A stretch of DNA of 64,000 nt from Ilex aquifolium (GCA_951799425.1 OX637398.1:868001-932000), one strand, 5' to 3'. Counted from the stretch's first letter, positions 22,807-34,700 are shown. The notes: generated from the sequence alone by a model not told the origin. Made by a program: numbers and translations.

Positions 22807-23860
22807 CCCTTTATTTTAAGCAATTTGGTGGCAAACACGTGATGTCACGTGAGTGCATTACAGTACAACCTCTACTGTCGGATATCTGTCCACTAGTACC
22901 TGGATGCCCGAGGCACTCACAGCCCTTTGTTAGTATTTAAGTGCTTTGCATCCCAGATGAAAGGGAAGAAGAATGGTATTCTATGTTGTGTGCATCAAAC
23001 TTTTCACAGATTCGCAGTCGTGTACTAACTTATACTAAGGTGAAGTTGGATATTCCTTCCAATCTTGCAAGTGTGTTGTATGTATTCCTTCCAATCCTGA
23101 GTTAAATTGCGTAATTTCTATGATATGATATGTTGGAGAGATAGGTAAATTGGGAAAAGAGACCAATGGCAATTGGCAAGAGCCTTTTAGGGTATTTTTT
23201 TTTTTTCAATGGTCTGGAGTGTTCACGCTAGTTTACGCGCATTTCGACTTATTCTCTTCTGGTCCAATCCAGTCAAAGGCAGACCATCCACATCGAGATT
23301 ATCACAATTGCAGTCTCTCTTCTTTTATTCTAAGCAATGAAAAACTTTTTATTTTGGTCTGTTGTTCAATTTGATCTCAAAATCATGATCAAAAGAGAGA
23401 ATGGATTGGGGAGTGACGTATGAACTGTGACGAGAGAATAAGGGCTCTTTGCAGGTAGGTCGGGGTTCCTTTAGTGACATTTGTGACATTAATGGTGCTT
23501 GTCAACTTGGTGTGTTCATGGCCAATTTGACCTAAACCATCTTTTTAGCTTTCTTTTGATGCATCGATCGATCCGGCTTTACCATGCATGGAGGGAGGTC
23601 TTGTCAATGCACAGTGAAATTGTCATGCAATCCCTTATTTCCAAGATCTTTATCATTTATATTCCTAATCCATCCTTGAAAATAAGCTTTTACATCGTTT
23701 TTGTGCATGAACATTAGAGTTGATATGTATCCACAACCGGGCTTCATGTCTCCATGGCCATGCATTCACCTTTTTCTGTTTTGGTATGTATAGTGCAATG
23801 AACATGGACCAGCCACTTCGCCCACCTCTCCCCAACTCACCTTTTTTAGCTTATTGGAGT

Positions 23861-24294
23861 TAGGGATATCAAACGTGTCTGGTTAAACGGTTACGAGTCG
23901 GGTTAAACGGGTGAAAAACATGTAAACTCATACACGATCCGTTTAATAAACGGGTGAAAAACCTCAATACTAACTCGAACCGTTTAATAAATGGGTAACA
24001 CGACACAACTCGTTTAACCCGTTTAGTTTTAATTTATTATTAATTTTTTTTTTTTTACTGTCACTCAATTTTAAAAAAAAAATCTGTGACTATCACTAAA
24101 AATAATATATATATATATATATATTTATTAAACTGTCACCAAAAAACAGGTTAACATGACCCACCCAAACACGACCCGTTTATTAAACTTGTCTGACGGG
24201 TCAATTCGTTTATCACCCAAACCCATTAAGGTCTCACTCAAACCCGTTTAATTCGTATCGGTTAATCGTATCGTGTCGAACTTTGACAGACCTA
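23861..24294. mobile_element. hAT-type MITE (434 bp)
   Basis: The left end is TAGGGATATCAAACG and the right end, reverse-complemented, is TAGGTCTGTCAAAG. Subterminal parts share the GTTAAACGGG word in both orientations. It is flanked by ATTGGAGT (23853-23860) and ATTGGAAT (24295-24302), an 8-bp target duplication with one mismatch, as expected for hAT elements. The core has an AT dinucleotide run (24108-24123). No transposase is present. Confidence 0.75.
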
Positions 24295-24721
24295 ATTGGA
24301 ATATTGAACAGTTGGACTTTCGACCATCACACACATGATCGTGTCATATGTATGTACATGGTACCTTTTTTTTTTTTGTCATTTTTTGAGATTTGCAAAT
24401 GAACTACATAGTTCAATCTGCTATCTATTCAGGTGGTGGGAACAAATCAAAGTATTGTCGAGGCAGATGCATGTATACACGGACTTCTGTGCAAGGTGAC
24501 GAATATAAAAAAACAAAGTTTGCTAACCAAGGAGTCCTCTGAAGTGGTTATGATCGCTAGCAACTGCATTTCTGGGTCATATTATCGCCCAAATACCCCA
24601 CCCCCCCCAAAAAAATTCCTGTCCCTCCGGCCTCTCTTTTATATACACCACTTTTTTTGTATAGATCCAATATATTCACCCTCTGGAAGTGAGAAATCTC
24701 CTCTGTTTTACTATCCTGCCA

Positions 24722-26766
24722 ATGTGGAAACTCCAGCTAACTGCTTACTCTTACTTCATCTGGGCTATTGCCTCTACACTTGGACAGAACTTGCTAAGCT
24801 GTGACTCTACCTTTCCAGATGCTTCAGGCTACCGTTGTAATGGCAGTGGATCACAGGATCAGTGCAGAACATACGCTCTGATTCGCGCTAATTCATTCTA
24901 CTCCTCTCTTTTCAATCTGAGTTTTTACCTTGGGATCAATCAGTTTGAGCTTGCAGAGGCAAATGGCTTTCCAGCTGATATGGAGTTTCTTCCCAAAGAC
25001 CACCCTTTGTTGATCCCAATCCATTGCAAATGCAATGATGGTTTGTTTGAGGCAGTAGTGACCAAAACTACCATCAAAGGTGAGAGCTTTTATGGCATAG
25101 CTGAGTCACTGGAGGGCTTGACAACTTGCAAAGCCATCAGAGAGAAAAACCCGGGTGTATCACCATGGGAGCTTGGGGAAAAACTTCAACTATTGATCCC
25201 ACTGAGATGTGCTTGTCCATCTTCATCTGAACTCACTCGACAACTTAAGCTTTTGCTGTCTTACCCAATAAGTCAAGGTGATACAATTTCTAACTTGGCC
25301 TTAAAGTTCAATACTTCTGCAGAAGCTGTTATCTCTGTGAATAACAACAGATCAGAAGCAACTTTCAAGCCAGAAAGCCTGGTGCGCCTATCAACTCTTC
25401 TGATTCCACTCAATGGTACGCCTAATCTTGGTTCATTAGCGAAACCCGATTTGGGTTATCCAGCAACTAGCATCCCAGTTGTCAATTTACACAGGAAGAA
25501 GTCTAAAATGTGGAAACTTGGTCTTTATATTGCTCTCAGTGGAGTTGCATTCGGGGGCAATCATCGCTATTACATCAGCCTTCTTGGTGATTCAACGGAG
25601 GAGGAGGAGGAAGAAGCAGAATTCATGCAAAATGGTAGACATGGAGCTACAACAGGTTAGTTTAAGTATTAGATCCAGTAGCAAGAAGAAAGTTTCTTTT
25701 GAGAGATCCCAAAATCCTCTTGATCTTCAGATTCTCGATACAACACGACGTAAGGTGGTGGTGGAGACTTACTCTATCAACGAACTGAGAAAAGCAACCG
25801 AGGATTTCAATTCGAGTAATCTTATTGAGGATTCTGTATTTTATGGTCGCCTCAATGGGAAGAACTTGGCGATAAAGAAAACACAGACAGAGACAGTCTC
25901 AAAAATTGAGTTGGAGCTTTTCCAAGATCCAATTCACCATCACCCCAACATCATTAGGCTCTTGGGGACATGTGTGATTGAGGGTCCTGATTCCTTCTTG
26001 GTTTTTGAATATGCCAAGAACGGGTCCTTGAAGGACTGGCTTCATGGTGGATTGGCAATGAAAAGCCAATTCATTGCCTCCTGCTATTGTTTCTTGACAT
26101 GGAACCAGAGGCTAAAGATCTGTCTTGATGTGGCCACGGCCTTACAATATATGCACCACATAATGAATCCTAGCTACGTGCATAGAAACATTAAAAGTCG
26201 AAACATCTTCCTAGATGAAGAATTCAATGCCAAGATTGGGAATTTCGGCATGGCAAGTTGTGTCGATGATGATTCTGAGGATCAAAAACCTTATTCGAGC
26301 CATCTTCCATCTTGGAGTAAAGGGTACTTGGCACCTGAATGCTATCTTCACAAGAATGTAATCACACCGAGCATCGATATTTTTGCTTATGGGGTGGTTT
26401 TGCTGGAGATTCTATCTGGGCAAAACGCCCATAACCGGGGCAAACGAGAAGGAAGAAGGGAGTGTTTGGCTGTCAGAGAAGATCAAAATCATATTACAGT
26501 CTGATAATGCAGATGAGCTGAGGGAATGGATGGACAGTGCATTGGGTGAGAATTATTCATTTGAAGCAGCTGTAACATTGGCCAATCTTGCAAGAGCTTG
26601 TGTGGAGGACGACCCATCTTTGAGACCAAACGCTGGAGAAATCGTCGACAAGTTATTGAGATTGGTGGATGAATTACCAGAAGAAGGAGAGCAATTCTCA
26701 ATTTGTGAAAGCTCTTGCAAACCTCTTGTCAAGGGAGTCGCAAACTATATGGGAATACCAATCTGA
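24722..26766 (+). CDS. LYK2: LysM receptor-like pseudokinase, LYK2-like, with two frameshifts
   Basis: This intronless gene encodes a LysM receptor-like kinase of about 680 residues. From ATG 24722 come a signal peptide (MWKLQLTAYSYFIWAIAST), three LysM-type ectodomain segments with the CxC spacers CKC (near 25026) and CAC (near 25209), a membrane span (near 25510-25595), a basic stop-transfer RRRRRKK and a kinase-like domain. The kinase is catalytically degenerate: no Gly-rich loop, HRN in place of HRD, and NFG in place of DFG; the ATP-binding Lys (AIKK) is kept. Two single-base shifts break the frame, one in a G5 run (25553-25557) inside the membrane span and one in an A4 run (26422-26425) after LEILSGQ. 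All three frames remain family-like, so these may be assembly errors or recent mutations. Position next to adenylate kinase 7 favours LYK2 (At3g01840); LYK4/5 is the alternative. Confidence 0.8.
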
Positions 26767-26798
26767 GGATGTTAAAAATGAATTGGTATATATTTTCT

Positions 26799-26897
26799 TT
26801 CTTTTTTTTTTCTTTTTTTTTTTTACTACGGGGTGTCCAAACTTGTGCCGACTACTCTCTCAAACTTAGTGACCGGCCACCGTGGCTACGCCTAGGG
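26799..26897 (-). mobile_element. Short 5'-truncated retroposon in the LYK 3' region
   Basis: This is a 99-bp insert starting (plus strand) with a long T-rich run (26799-26824) and then ACTACGGGGTGTCC. It is flanked by perfect 16-bp repeats TTGGTATATATTTTCT at 26783-26798 and 26898-26913. The layout is that of a minus-strand retroposon with a poly(A) tail, probably a strongly truncated LINE. It lies 17 bp after the receptor stop codon and therefore probably within its 3' UTR. Confidence 0.8.
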
Positions 26898-26913
26898 TTG
26901 GTATATATTTTCT

Positions 26914-28702
26914 AGTAATTCACCAATTATGAAAAATTAAGGGTCTTTGCTCTTGGTCTCCTGATGTCATCAGTGATATGGGCAGTGGGATTCTGTAAAA
27001 ACAAAAATGGGCCGTCCACTGCACAAAATTTATTGCTAGCTGAGGGATTCTGTATAATATTGTAGTTTAAAACCAGATTAAACAGAAATAGCAGGCCTTT
27101 TCTTTGTATTTTCTTCAAGAAATATCTCATGGTATTTGAACGAGTAGAGAGACATTTTTTTTCTAACTGGACTGAGAAATTGATGGATGAATTACACTCA
27201 CACCCCTGGCACTTTGATTTATTACATGGGCAACCCTTCACATTTCAAAAATATTTCAATTTTATGGAGAACTATTATGTGATAAATTTATTTGAGAGAA
27301 AAAAATTCTATTATTAAGACTTCTAGTTATTCAAAATAATACCATGATAGCCTATTTTAAAACCACGATTCAAAAATAAGACAAAAGCAAAATGATATGC
27401 GCTGTAAAAATAGAGCAAAGTTTGGTACAACTTACTTTTAATTTAATTAGTTGGTGCACACGTATCTTGTACACCAACTATTTTGATTTTTTATAAAAAA
27501 AAATAGATAAATTGAACCAATTTTTTTTATATTTATATGGAGATGATTATTGAATTTTATGAGACTCACTTGTCCACTTGTTAGCGGACGGTTATACAAA
27601 ATATCACTTTTGACGTGAGGTAACTATTACGCTCAAGATTTTTCTCGTATTTTGGGTTGTAAGAACTAAATTACATAAGGTTCAAAAAAAAAATGAATTG
27701 CATTGCATTGCATTTAAAAACTATAATGTTTAATTTCAGTAAGTGATTAATAAATGAATGACTACTGATTTTTTGGACTAATAAGAAATTACTACAATAG
27801 GTTATTATTGTCTTTTTATCTTTTTAAGGATAATATTATCAATTAAATTTTTTTGACAAGTATTAACATTCAAAAGTAGTATATAGATTATTAAATCTAT
27901 TTAAATATTTATTTTTTAGTGAATTTGGATATGCATTACGTACCTACAAACATATAATGTAATTTGGTGATTATTTAATAAAATTGAGTAGAAATTCATG
28001 TGTTAAATGTTAAAATCGTCTCTAATCAATTTATTCGAATCAGAATGAATATTTATTTTAACGGACTCACGCACTATGAAAAATAAAATTCGTTAGCAAT
28101 TGAATTGGATTCGGATCACATTGTTCAAATTGAATTTGAATCCAATTTATATTGTTTGGAAAGAAGTTAATCAAAAGTCAAACAATAAATTTATTAGTTG
28201 AATTAATGCAACTAATAAAAAAATAAAAAATTCTTCAAAAATTGATAAAATAAACATTATATAATTTTTAAAACATAAATAAGAAAATCAAAAAAATTTC
28301 TATTAAACCATTTTAAAAAGGATAAAGTAGATATTAAAGAATTATTGAAGGATAAATAATAAAATTAAAAAAAATTCACTTAAGCCACTTTTATTAATAA
28401 TATAGATATAGATAGATAAGTATACTTAATTAAATTTCTCAATTAAATGCCTAAGTTTAGATATAAAAAAGTAATAGTTTCCGGAAAAATAATAGGATGA
28501 GACCTATTAAATCCACGTGCCGTCCATAGAGCCACAGACTCTTCTAGGCGTGTGTTGATCAACAAAAAAAGTAATGGCATGAGCGTAATTATGGACCCAA
28601 GTAGTGCCATTTCAAAATGATTCTCGCCTCCAAAACCTCATTTGTGCCCCTTTTTTTTTCTGTCATAAAAAACCCTTCCTCCGCTTCTCCTCCTCCAGCG
28701 CC
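26914..28702. other. Intergenic region before the adenylate kinase gene
   Basis: About 1.8 kb of AT-rich sequence with no gene. At 28384-28406 the reverse strand reads TCTATATTATTAATAAAAG, which resembles a Helitron 5' end, but no partner end was found. The last 200 bp must contain the promoter and leader of the adenylate kinase gene; no exact site is assigned. Confidence 0.5.
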
Positions 28703-31700
28703 ATGGTCGTCCTCAGCCCCCTCAGAGGGGCGGCAATCTTCTCCTCCTCCAGCGCCATGGTCGTGCTCGGCCTCCTGAGAGGGGCGTTGCCACTCCTAGG
28801 ACGGCTCACTTGGCGGAGCCGAGCCTATGGATCAGCGGCTGCGGTTCAGCTCCACCATGACTACGACTATGAAGACGACGAAAGCGAATTGAATAGTAAT
28901 CGGCATAGGTCGATGGAAGACTCGGACGGAGCAGTGTTGGGGAGGGGAGTACAGTGGGTGATAATTGGGGACCCAATGGCGAAGAGGCACTTGTACGCCG
29001 AGAAGCTCTCGAAGCTTCTAGAGGTTCCCCACATTTCCATGGCCGCCCTGGTTCGTCAAGAACTCCACCCTCACTCCTCACTCTACAAACAGGTTTGTTT
29101 CTTTCTCTCTCTTTGATTGATATAATCTCTTTCTCTCTCTTTGATTGCCAAGAAATGGACAGAATTTTAGGAAATCAATAAAAAGGGTGAAACTTTTGTG
29201 TCTGTAATGGTCTTATGCTGTTAAGGAATAGTGTATAGCTGGTTGTGGTTTGTCGAGGGCGATGTAAGTAATGCATGCTAAATTTGGAATTTGCATTAAA
29301 ATAAAGTACAATCCCGTTGAATTTTTTGATCAATTCTCGTACTTTAGCATTTAGAATTGTGGAATTCGCACACCGACGAAATTGGGAAATTGTTATACCT
29401 AGTGTTGTTTGAAAATATGAACTTTTTACATTCAAGGACTCCAGAAGTGTTTGTGTGTGAACCACCCACCTTCTTCATAGTCTTCGTTCCATTATTTTTT
29501 ATGTCAGTGTCCTCGTAAGTGTTCAAATTTTTAGCTTTGTTTTAATTATGTTCTTGTTTTCAACTTTTAGATTGCGAATGCTGTGAACCAAGGGAAGCTT
29601 GTTCCAGAGGATGTGATTTATGGTCTATTGTCAAAGAGGCTGGAAGACGGATACTGCAGGGGTGAAACTGGGTTCATTTTGGATGGGATTCCTCGAACTA
29701 GGGCCCAAGCCGTAAGTTAGAGATTTTAGAGTCTTCTTTTTATGATGCCACTTATGTTGTATTTTTGTGCCTTTACCTATTTATTCTTTTTGCTTGGTGA
29801 TGATACCTAGAAAAAAGCTCTAAGTATGAGCTTGAACATGGAGGTCAGACAAGGAGGTCAGACACAGTAACCAGGGCTCCGCAATCCAGACCTCAAGCTC
29901 TCCTCAAAGAAAACAAACGGGAAATTGAAAGGGAAACAGCTGGCTAGTGAATGGCATCCTCAAAGCAATGGAAAGCTATAATCAAGGCACAAAACTCTCA
30001 ACTAACCAAGATCCTCTCCCAAAAATCAAGGAAGATCCCACGGATGAAGGGCAAAGATCTCGGTGAAAATCCCTTAGAGATAGGAATTACACTATAAATA
30101 CTGTACAGCGTCTCAATCAAAAGGCAGAGAACCCTATTGGCATCAAAGCCATCTTGTAAAACATTTTCTAGATGAATATAGATTCTAGGAGCAAGAGACT
30201 CCATTGAAGAGTGGACTAGCCGAGCTCCCAAGCTGGTGAACCACTATATTTTTACGTGTTACACACACCACACCTCGGACAACTAGAGCAGTCAACCACC
30301 AATTCACGGGCCTTGTAGCTCAGACCTGTTCCTAGCAATTATACTCTAACTCGCTGCTCAATTATGTGAAATAACACCATCAGTTTGGCGCCGTCTGTGG
30401 GAACGACTGTTCCTGTTACAAATAAGCTGATTTCTCAGTGACTGATGGTAACAACTCGAAACATGAGCAGAAGCCAAACAAACCCACCACGAATACAGGA
30501 TCAGCAGGAAGCCACCAACGGTAGACAACCCGAGAACGTCCAAGAGACTAATTCCCCCATTAACAACGAGATGGAAGCCCTTCGCCTCGTCAACCAACGC
30601 TTGCTAAAGGAAAATACAGAGCTATCAAAGCTCATACAACGTCCACAGGAGGCACGACCGGCCCAAGAAGGCCAGAATAATCCCCCCCATAGGGAACAAC
30701 GACACTGGGACCCCCTTAGAGAGGTCAACGAAGGAGGAGAAAGCAGCCAGACCAGGGGGCATGCTCCTCACCTACCCCCTAGGAATGGCCACAATGAGGA
30801 AGTGCAAAGTCAGAACGATGGGGGTAAGAGGGACGATTTGTTCCCTTACCAGCAGGGCATGAGAGAGCAGCACTGGGATCAACGCTTCAAGGACATCCAG
30901 CAAGAGCTCAGCCACATGAAGGAAGCTGTAAAGAGCAAGACTTCGGTTACAATGGACGCCCTAGTACAACAGACCAAGTCCCCATTCACCACTGGAGTGC
31001 TGCACTTTCCTCTCCCACCAAAGTTCAGGATGCCACAAATAGAGATCTTTGACGGAATGAAAGATCCCGTAGATCATCTCAACACTTACAAGAACCAGAT
31101 GGAGCTGTATGGATACCAGGATCCTGTACGTTGCAGAGCCTTTGCCATCACGTTGAAAGACTCTGCCCTAGCCTGGTTTCACAGGCTCCCACCAGCCTCG
31201 ATCTCATCCTTTAAAGAGCTCTCCATAGCTTTTGTATCTCACTTCATAGGAGCTCGGACCTACCGAAAGCCGAGCTACCACCTGTTGAATGTAAAACAAT
31301 GACCCAACGAGAACCTACGGTCTTATGTCCAAAGGTTCAATTCAGAATCCATGAAGGTAGAAATTCCAAATGAGAAGTTTGCTATCACTGTTTTCATTGC
31401 TGGATTAGGAGTGCAGTCGAAGGATTTGATATTTTCTATATCAAAGAACCCGCAAGCAAGCATGGCAGAGGTGCTGGCTAAAGCAGAAAAGTATATTAAT
31501 GGTGAGGAAGCCCTTCTCTCAAAGGTAGGGAGCTCATCCTCACAGAAGGAAAAAGTGAAGGAAGAAAATAAGAGGGATCGAAGTCCTAGGAAAGAAAGAG
31601 GACGAGATAGGTCCCCAAGAAGAGACAGAGATCGCTCCCCCAAGAGAAGGGAAAATGTCAGAGAACGAGACGAGCTCTTCAGCTCATGAACATCCGATGA

Positions 31701-34700
31701 GCTCTTCAGCTCATAAATTCAAGATGAGCTCTTCAGCTCATAAACTCAAGATGAGCTCTTCAGCTCATAAACATCCGATGAGCTCTTCAGCTCATAAATT
31801 TAAGATGAGCTCTTCAGCTCATGAACTCAAGATAAGCTCTTCAGCTCATAAACATCCGATGAGCTCTTCAGCTCATAAATTCAAGATGAGCTCTTCAGTT
31901 CATAACTTGAGCCAAGCATCTCACGATGAACTCTTCAGTTCATAACTTGAGCCACGCAGCTCACGTTGAACTATTCAGTTCATAACTTGAGCCAAGCAGC
32001 TCACGATGAACTCTTCAGTTCATAACTTGAGCCACGCAGCTCACGATGAACTATTCAGTTTATAACTTGAGCCAAGCAGCTCACGATGAACTCTTCAGTT
32101 CATAACTTGAGTCACGCAGCTCACGATGAACTCTTCAGTTCATAACTTGAGTCACGCAGCTCACGATGAACTCTTCAGTTCATAACTTGAGCCACGCAGC
32201 TCACGATGAACTATTCAGTTCATAACTTGAGCCATGCAGCTCACGATGAACTATTCAGTTCATAACTTGAGCCAAGCAGCTCACGCTGAACTCTTCAGCT
32301 CATGAACTTAAGATGAGCTCTTCAGCTCATAAACATCCGATGAGCTCATCAGCTCATAAATTCACGATGAACTCTTCAGTTCATAACTTGAGCCACGCAG
32401 TTCACGATGAACTCTTCAGTTCATAACTTGAGCCACGCAGCTCACGATGAACTATTCAGTTCATAACTTGAGCCAAGCAGCTCACGATGAACTCTTCAGT
32501 TCGTAACTTGAGCCACGCAGCTCACCGATGAACTCTTCAGTTCATAACTTGAGCCAAGCAGCTCACGATGAACTCTTCAGTTCATAACTTGAGCCATGCA
32601 GCTCACGATGAACTATTCAGTTCATAACTTGAGCCAAGCAGCTCACGCTGAACTCTTCAGCTCATAATATGAGCCACGTAGCTCGCGCTGAACTATTCAG
32701 TTCATGATATGAGCAACACAGCCCACGAAGAACTCCAATAGTTCAGAAAAGAGCCCAGGAGCTCGGAATGGGCTATTTAATTCCTAAAAAGAGCCTTGTA
32801 GCTCATAATGAATTCTTTAATTCCTTAAAAGAGCCCTGAAGCTCATGATGAGTTCCCTAGTTCATAAAAAGAGCCCGGCAGCTCATAAAGTCAATAATTT
32901 TGCTTGAAGAAGCACTGAAGTACTTCTCGAAGCAATGGGAACTCGGCAACCGTAGGAAAAGCAGCAGCTCTCTGCACGTCGAGCTCATGCAAATCGAGGT
33001 CGATGTGTGGAAGTCTATCTCAATTCAGCATCGACTCATTCCTTGCCCAAGCTCGCTTGGGCCAAGGGCTGGGGGGCAACTGATGATACCTAGAAAAAAG
33101 CTCTAAGTATGAGCTTGGACATGGAGGTCAGACAAGGAGGTCAGACACAGTAACCAGGGCTCCGCAATCCAGACCTCAAGCTCTCCTCAAAGAAAACAAA
33201 CGGGAAATTGAAAGGGAAACAGCTGGCTAGTGAATGACATCCTCAAAGCAATGGAAAGCTATAATCAAGGCACAAAACTCTCAACTAACCAAGATCCTCT
33301 CCCAAAAATCAAGGAAGATCCCACGGATGAAGGGCAAAGATCTCGGTGAAAATCCCTTAGAGATAGGAATTACACTATAAATACTGTACAGCGTCTCAAT
33401 CAAAAGGCAGAGAACCCTATTGGCATCAAAGCCATCTTGTAAAACATTTTCTAGATGAATATAGATTCTAGGAGCAAGAGACTCCATTGAAGAGTGGACT
33501 AGCCGAGCTCCCAAGCCGGTGAACCACTATATTTTTACGTGTTACACACACCACACCTCGGACAACTAGAGCATTCAACCACCAATTCACGGGCCTTGTA
33601 GCTCAGACCTGTTCCTAGCAATTATACTCTAACTCGCTGCTCAATTATGTGAAATAACACCATCACTTGGTTTTAACTTTAAAGTTTACAATATCATCAG
33701 GGTTAAAAACTATACATTTAATATGAGAAACATAGTCGCCTCAATATGTGCTTACTTTTCTATCAGAACAGTTCAGATGGTAAACTTCTGTAATGTGTTC
33801 TGGAAATGTTTTCTCTGGTTCCCTTGACATTTCTGATGAAAAGTGAAATTGATGTTATAGTCTGAGAGGAAGAAGCATTGCTCTTGTTATATCCTGATGT
33901 TATGAGTGACAAGAAGTCCTTATGTTGATTCTCTTTGATATCAGGGTTTTGGTGTATAGTAATGATTTTGACTTCTTGTGTACTACAGGAGGTCCTTGAC
34001 CAAATTGCTGACATAGATCTAGTTGTGAATCTCAAATGCACAGAGGATTTTTCGGTGAAAAAGCATTTGGGAAGTGGAATTTATTCCCATGCTCAAGAAT
34101 TTCTTAGTATGGGCAGCTCTGGGCTAAATTTAAATCTACAGTCACGCGACGATAAGATGAAATGTTCTAGTATTGGAATAGGTGTTTGGAAAGAGAAACT
34201 ACAAATTCATGCAAATCAGGTATGCCTTTTTTGTTGGACTGGAAGCTAAGATGCCAATATGTGAGTTTGAAAAAGTTAAACTATGATTGCAATTGGTCGT
34301 AGGCATGCATGCATAGCAGCATCATTCCTGAAATTTTCCTTCTCATGTTTGATCTTTTATTGTCCAGCCAATTCCAATGGACTACTGTAAGCTTTCTAAG
34401 TTGAGTTAGGATGAATTTGATAGCAGAAATCGTTATATATGAATTCCTTTCTTTTAACTCTCATTTTTTTTATAAAAATTTCATCATCTTTTCTATTCAT
34501 CTTGAATCTTCAATGCAATTAGTACCTATTTTCCCATAAACAAAACAATTAATTCAAGTAAGAAGATCTTATGACCAAAAATATGAGGAGGAAAATCTTG
34601 GTTTCTGGATATGTTACTCCACTATTGCTGCGTGAATCTCCTGGTATGTGTGTTTTTATGTTTTAAGTCGAGATATAGTTGCATCTTTAGGTGATTCCTA

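Larger units (their letters stand above)
18188..24721. other. Intergenic region with small transposons
   Basis: About 6.5 kb without a credible gene. It holds the distal part of duplicated unit B (to about 18850), a SINE (20053-20310), a foldback element (about 22168-22806) and a hAT-type MITE (23861-24294). The open frames present are short, have no family signature and lie in AT-rich sequence. Confidence 0.6.
29798..33665 (+). mobile_element. Gag-only LTR retrotransposon (TR-GAG-like), 3868 bp
   Basis: Two 585-bp LTRs (29798-30382 and 33081-33665) begin TGATG and end CATCA, and I count only four differences between them. A 5-bp target duplication CTTGG flanks the element (29793-29797 and 33666-33670). 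A PBS-like TTTGGCGCCGTCTGTGGG follows the left LTR, and a purine-rich AAGGGCTGGGGGG lies just before the right LTR. The interior has one gag frame and then a long tandem-repeat array; protease, reverse transcriptase, RNase H and integrase are absent. It therefore depends on a helper, presumably a Gypsy-type element. It sits in the sense orientation in intron 2 of the adenylate kinase gene and is young by LTR identity. Confidence 0.93.

Noticed and set aside
27323..28406. A minus-strand Helitron with a TCTATATTATT end at 28406 and CTAG at 27323
   Set aside because: The CTAG end lacks the hairpin and the following T, so only an isolated 5'-like end remains.
29998..30231. A 77-residue minus-strand frame repeated at 33281-33514
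   Set aside because: Both lie wholly inside the two LTRs; the identity is explained by LTR duplication.
31669..32890. The repeat array as a CRISPR locus
   Set aside because: The units are contiguous tandem repeats without unique spacers, in plant nuclear DNA inside an LTR element.
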